Shown: piece after piece, positions 4,655 through 8,279 of the stretch
Position numbering within the stretch: position 1 is the first letter of the stretch
Layout: every line of letters starts with the position of its first letter
Source of the DNA: Nitrosomonas sp.
GTDB taxonomy: Bacteria; Pseudomonadota; Gammaproteobacteria; Burkholderiales; Nitrosomonadaceae
Direction of reading: 5' to 3'
DNA length: 8,279 nt
Assembly: GCA_029881855.1 (NCBI GenBank)
Contig: JAOULU010000062.1
Coordinates: 1-8,279, forward strand
Made by a program: the position numbers and the translations under genes
Notes under the pieces: generated by a model
The model's database searches: none
The model's input: only the letters and a program-made list of their open reading frames with translations
What the model was told of the DNA's origin: nothing

Positions 4655-5779
4655 TCATACAAACAATCGCAACGCACATTGACTACCGGCATCAATTTTG
4701 TTGTTTCTCATATTGGTTTGGATATCAATTAGTTGTTGCTTACTTCTGGAAAGGCCATTATCACTGAGTGGCACACGATTGTCGTCAACAATAATACCGC
4801 CTAACGTATTGGAGAATATTTTTGCTAGGTGAGTCATTTGGTCAAACACTTTTTCACCCTTTGCTATTCTTGGGACATCCAGTAAAAATGTAACACCATG
4901 TGTCGTTAACGTTTTAATGTTATCAGGTAGGAATGGCGCTGATTCATAGTTTGCAAGTGTGAAAAGTAATTGCCCATTGTCGTCTCGGTATTTGAACAAC
5001 CCATCTGATTCAAGTTTGAAACCAGAGGCCTCAGCCAGTGCCCTTATTTTTGTGCCTACAAATGCGCCATCATCTTTACTAATAATATTGATACCAATCA
5101 TGACGTCTACCTCGGCACAAAATTTATCTAAAATTACGGCTTGTTCATGTGTTGCAACTATATCAGGACAATCAATGGTTGCACTATTTTGTGACGCAAA
5201 ATCTTGCGACATGTCACGAAATCTAGATAATTCAACTTCACTAATTGGCCCAGCTCGATCAGCAAGTTGTAAACAGCCTTGCAGACAAATATAGCTATTG
5301 TTTGCTTGTGCGTTATTAGTTGTGATTTCTTCCCAAGACTCGTCTTCTTGCTTTTGGCCTAACCAATATAAAGGCTTACCATAGTCAAATTTTCTGTGTA
5401 ACAGTTGGTTTATTAGTGTAATTGGTATAGCTGTATCAGGTTTTATAGTGACGATGTAGTTTGATGTACTGTCAAAATTTACGGTTGAAGTGTTTGTAGA
5501 ATCGGATGAATGTGTTCCATGTGACGTAAATTGTTCTGCTACGTCCGTTGGTATATCATTCAGGATACTTTTGTTGAGTTTTGGTTCAATGCGTTGATTT
5601 ATATCATCAATATTTGTCTGGTCCAGCAAAATATCATCGTGCTCATAATTGAATGCCGCCTGTATTTTACGTCGATAGTGTAGCTGTTGTAGCCAATTGT
5701 AGATGGCGACGCCAGCGATAACGATAACACCGATGATTATCAAACTTATTTGCAAATCACTCATGTTTAATTTATCCAT
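4655..5779 (-). CDS. zipA: Cell division protein ZipA
   Basis: A 374-residue protein with a single N-terminal membrane segment (about residues 9-30, rich in Ile and Val) followed by basic HYRRK (34-38), which places the remainder in the cytoplasm as in ZipA. A short polar linker covers about 40-105. Residues about 221-357 form the ZipA FtsZ-binding domain, with the family blocks LFTLANYE (272-279), GVTFLLDVPR (295-304) and LGGIIVDDNRVPL (326-338). In E. coli this domain binds the FtsZ tail and tethers the Z ring to the membrane. Residues about 107-215 form an additional structured region (see findings), making the ectodomain about twice the E. coli size. AGGA seven bases before the ATG supports this start; an ATG at residue 6 is the alternative. 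It lies 41 bp after smc, the usual smc-zipA pairing, but ligA does not follow. Confidence 0.93.
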   Translation of the reverse strand: MDKLNMSDLQISLIIIGVIVIAGVAIYNWLQQLHYRRKIQAAFNYEHDDILLDQTNIDDINQRIEPKLNKSILNDIPTDVAEQFTSHGTHSSDSTNTSTVNFDSTSNYIVTIKPDTAIPITLINQLLHRKFDYGKPLYWLGQKQEDESWEEITTNNAQANNSYICLQGCLQLADRAGPISEVELSRFRDMSQDFASQNSATIDCPDIVATHEQAVILDKFCAEVDVMIGINIISKDDGAFVGTKIRALAEASGFKLESDGLFKYRDDNGQLLFTLANYESAPFLPDNIKTLTTHGVTFLLDVPRIAKGEKVFDQMTHLAKIFSNTLGGIIVDDNRVPLSDNGLSRSKQQLIDIQTNMRNNKIDAGSQCALRLFV

Positions 5780-5820
5780 ACGATTTTCCTAGCTATCTCC
5801 AGAAGTATAATAGTACCAAA

Positions 5821-8279
5821 TCAACTCGCCATTTGGGAGTCGCCGACTCCAAGCTTAATAGCTTCTGCTATGTCAACTGCAACGACTCTTGATACACCTT
5901 GTTCTTGCATCGTGATACCAATTAATTGCTGTGCCATTTCCATTGTTATTTTATTATGACTAATAAATAAAAACTGAGTTTGGGTTGACATTTTTTTTAC
6001 CAATTCACAAAAACGTATAGTGTTGCTGTCATCAAGTGGTGCGTCTACCTCATCTAACAAACAAAATGGTGCAGGGTTAAGTCGGAATAATGAGAAAATT
6101 AATGCTAGTGCAGTTAATGCTTTTTCGCCACCTGATAATAAGTGGATAGAGCTGTTTTTTTTGCCCGGTGGTTGAGCTGTTAACAGTAACCCTGAGTCTA
6201 GGATCTTACCATCACTTAGTTCTAATCTGGCTTGTCCGCCCGCAAATATTATTGGAAAAATTTCATTTAAATTTTGATTGACGGCATCAAAAGTTTCTTG
6301 CAGGCGAATTTGTGTTTCGTGGTCAATTTGTTCAATTGCACTTTCTAAGGTTTCAATTGCGTCATTAAGGTCTTGTAATTGTGAATTTAAATTTATTTCT
6401 CGAATACGGACTGCTTCAAGTTCGTCAAGTGCAGCAAGGTTAACTGACCCAAGTGACTCAATCTTAGAATTGAGACGATTTATTTCAGCTTGTAATGTTG
6501 ACGTATTATTTTTTCCAACTAATGGCGTTAGTTCGTTCTCATCAGCATTTACTGCGTTTAATTGCTCGTCGAAGCGTTGTTCGGTGAGTAATGCAGCCTG
6601 TTCTTTAAGGCGTATTTGATTGATCGAGTCTTGTAATTGGAACAATTTTTGCTCAATTGACATGCGTTTCTGATCAATTTCCTGTAAATAGTTTACTGTT
6701 TCTTCAAGGATATTGCGAGCTTCAGCTACAGATTGTTCAAGATCTTCGCGTTGTGCGGCACTGGTTTTAAGCTGGTTTTTTAAAGGTGTCTCATCTAGTT
6801 TTTTTTGTTCGGCAAGTAGTTTTTTCTGTATTTCTAACAGTCTGTTCTTCTCAGTATGTGTAACATGGATCGCATTCTCGGTTTCAGAAATTTTATTTTG
6901 ACATGTTTTTATATTGAAAATGGATTCTTGTAATTCATTCGACGTAATTTGAATTTGTTGGCGTTGCTCGGCAAGTTGTTGGTTGGTTGCTTCCCATTCA
7001 AGTTGTGCTTGTTGAACCAGTTGACTGGTTTCTGCAATACGTACTTTATTTTGAGTTAAATTAACTTCTGCAGATTCTTTGTGAGAAGATTCTGCCACGA
7101 GTTGTTGTTTAATTTCATGCCGTTCAAGCTCAATTTGGCTACGACGTTGTCCAATTTGTTCATTGGTTTTTGTAAGTTTGAGTTTTTCTAATTGTAGTTG
7201 ATGTTCTTGTTGTTGCAATTGTTGATGACGCTGGCGGCATAAGTGTATGGTTTGATTGAGCGCATCATTCTTTTGTTGTGCAGTATTTAGTTCGGCTTGT
7301 TGTTGTTGTAAATTTATTTCTATTTGTAGAATCTCAGCTTCAATTTTTTCGAGTTCCTGTTGCCGAGATACAACACCATGTAATTGTGAATCTGGGGAAT
7401 AAAAAGTTAGGCCATGGCGGGAGAAAATATGTCCTTCAGGTGTAACAAGAATTTCACCATTATTTAATTTTGACCTTTGTAAGAGCCCATCTAGTAAATT
7501 ATCAATAACGAATACATGACTCAACCATTCTTCTAGAACAGCCTTGGTTTCAGGTTTAATACAAGTGATATACGTGTTTAGTTTTTTCCAATAGGTTTGT
7601 TTTGTACTGGTTTTGGTTGTTTGGGGTACTGCTGTCTCTGAAGGGGGCACAGATACTTGTCCGGTTTCATAAATGACCCATTTGCCAGATGGAAAGTCAT
7701 CGATCCATTCTTGAATGATTTCTAGTTGCTCGAAACCAATACTGTTTAGTTTTTCTTGCAAAGTAGCTTCTAGCGCATTCTCCCAGTGTTTCTCTATCTG
7801 AATATCTTGCCATAACCTAGGTAAAATATCGAACTGATGTTCTGTGAGCCAGGTGCTGAGTGATTCGTTGCTATCGATCTTTTGTTGAATACTGGATAGG
7901 GCGTTATGGCGTGCTTGTAATCGCGTTAACGTATGTTGGCTTAGATGAACTTGGTCGGCCACTTGTATTTTGTTTTTGCTGGCAGTAGATAATTGGTATT
8001 CAGTTTGAACAACGGTTTGTTGATTTTGCTCTAAATTTATTTTTGTCTGGTCTAATTTTTTTTGTAGGTTTGCTAAGGGCTCGTTATCTAATAAAGGTAG
8101 TGAGCTTTGTTCTTGCAGTAGTCGATCATCACGAGAACTGAGCTGTTGAATAGCCTTATCAGCATGTGTGATGTGACTTTCTTCTAGTTGGCATGCTTGC
8201 TCAGCTGACATAAGATCGCGCCGATAAGTATTTAATGTATCTTGGCATTTGGAGAAATTACTTTCTACTCCAGGTAATT
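5821..8279 (-). CDS. smc: Chromosome segregation protein SMC, hinge and C-terminal part (5' end outside window)
   Basis: The frame is open to the window edge, giving 818 visible residues; SMC is typically about 1,170, so the N-terminal ATPase half and most of the first coiled-coil arm are missing. An internal ATG at 8211 is not the true start. Visible order: end of the first coiled-coil arm (1-150); hinge domain (about 153-310), including VTPEGHIFSRHGLTF and DSQLHGVVSRQQE; a long Gln- and Glu-rich return coiled coil (about 310-620); then the C-terminal ATPase lobe. That lobe has the ABC signature LLSGGEKALTALAL (from about 713) and Walker B FCLLDEVDAPLDD with D742 and E743. SMC dimers with ScpA/ScpB load on DNA, extrude loops and organise and separate chromosomes. 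The stop is 41 bp before zipA, so the two genes form one transcription unit. Nothing suggests decay in the visible part. Confidence 0.97.
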   Translation of the reverse strand, partial: LPGVESNFSKCQDTLNTYRRDLMSAEQACQLEESHITHADKAIQQLSSRDDRLLQEQSSLPLLDNEPLANLQKKLDQTKINLEQNQQTVVQTEYQLSTASKNKIQVADQVHLSQHTLTRLQARHNALSSIQQKIDSNESLSTWLTEHQFDILPRLWQDIQIEKHWENALEATLQEKLNSIGFEQLEIIQEWIDDFPSGKWVIYETGQVSVPPSETAVPQTTKTSTKQTYWKKLNTYITCIKPETKAVLEEWLSHVFVIDNLLDGLLQRSKLNNGEILVTPEGHIFSRHGLTFYSPDSQLHGVVSRQQELEKIEAEILQIEINLQQQQAELNTAQQKNDALNQTIHLCRQRHQQLQQQEHQLQLEKLKLTKTNEQIGQRRSQIELERHEIKQQLVAESSHKESAEVNLTQNKVRIAETSQLVQQAQLEWEATNQQLAEQRQQIQITSNELQESIFNIKTCQNKISETENAIHVTHTEKNRLLEIQKKLLAEQKKLDETPLKNQLKTSAAQREDLEQSVAEARNILEETVNYLQEIDQKRMSIEQKLFQLQDSINQIRLKEQAALLTEQRFDEQLNAVNADENELTPLVGKNNTSTLQAEINRLNSKIESLGSVNLAALDELEAVRIREINLNSQLQDLNDAIETLESAIEQIDHETQIRLQETFDAVNQNLNEIFPIIFAGGQARLELSDGKILDSGLLLTAQPPGKKNSSIHLLSGGEKALTALALIFSLFRLNPAPFCLLDEVDAPLDDSNTIRFCELVKKMSTQTQFLFISHNKITMEMAQQLIGITMQEQGVSRVVAVDIAEAIKLGVGDSQMAS

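Noticed and set aside
4959..5294. 111-codon plus-strand frame inside zipA
   Set aside because: It is antisense to a well-supported ZipA gene and Ser-rich, as expected for a shadow.
6278..6901. Two plus-strand frames inside smc
   Set aside because: They are Ser/Cys-rich shadows antisense to the SMC coiled coil.
6900..7350. Repetitive CAA/TTG-rich stretch in smc as a DNA repeat array
   Set aside because: It encodes Gln- and Glu-rich heptads of the coiled-coil arm; there is no regular unit at DNA level.

Overview
This is an AT-rich proteobacterial chromosome segment that is mostly core cell-cycle machinery. Markers are SMC, ZipA, ZapA with a ZapB-like partner, and 6S RNA directly downstream of zapA. 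From memory of the families (no search run), the SMC hinge ('SRHGLTF', 'DSQLHGV'), the two-part ZipA ectodomain, and the EVE and TauE genes near zapA look more betaproteobacterial than enterobacterial. A low-GC beta- or deep-branching gammaproteobacterium is the best guess; genus is not resolvable.

Layout by position. 1-858 (minus): an EVE-domain protein followed by the N-terminal part of a TauE/SafE permease cut by the window edge. 859-1105: divergent intergenic region. 1106-2658 (plus): a two-gene unit, a sulfotransferase-like protein and a cytoplasmic CPGC redoxin. 2726-3331 (minus): a HAD-like hydrolase that starts about 10 nt after the 3' end of a 6S RNA gene (3341-3519, minus). 3592-4090 (minus): zapA overlapped by a small coiled-coil (ZapB/TIGR02449-like) gene. 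4212-4457 (minus): a small tandem-CDGSH iron-sulfur protein, preceded by a striking pair of AT-rich pseudopalindromes (4489-4551). 4655-5779 (minus): zipA. 5821-8279 (minus): the C-terminal two thirds of smc, running off the window.

Functional picture: smc-zipA (chromosome organisation, anchoring FtsZ to the membrane) and zapB-like-zapA (FtsZ bundling) are two division units, separated by an iron-sulfur protein gene with its own operator-like region. The zapA unit is followed by ssrS, which makes the RNA that holds sigma-70 RNA polymerase in stationary phase, and by the HAD gene in the place where E. coli has ygfA. The plus-strand sulfotransferase/redoxin pair sits between this block and EVE-TauE and looks like an accessory insertion. 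I see no transposase, CRISPR array, tRNA, phage gene or toxin-antitoxin pair, and no complete novel multi-gene system. The best leads are the paired operators upstream of the CDGSH gene, the ssrS-HAD junction and the apparent internal duplication in ZipA.
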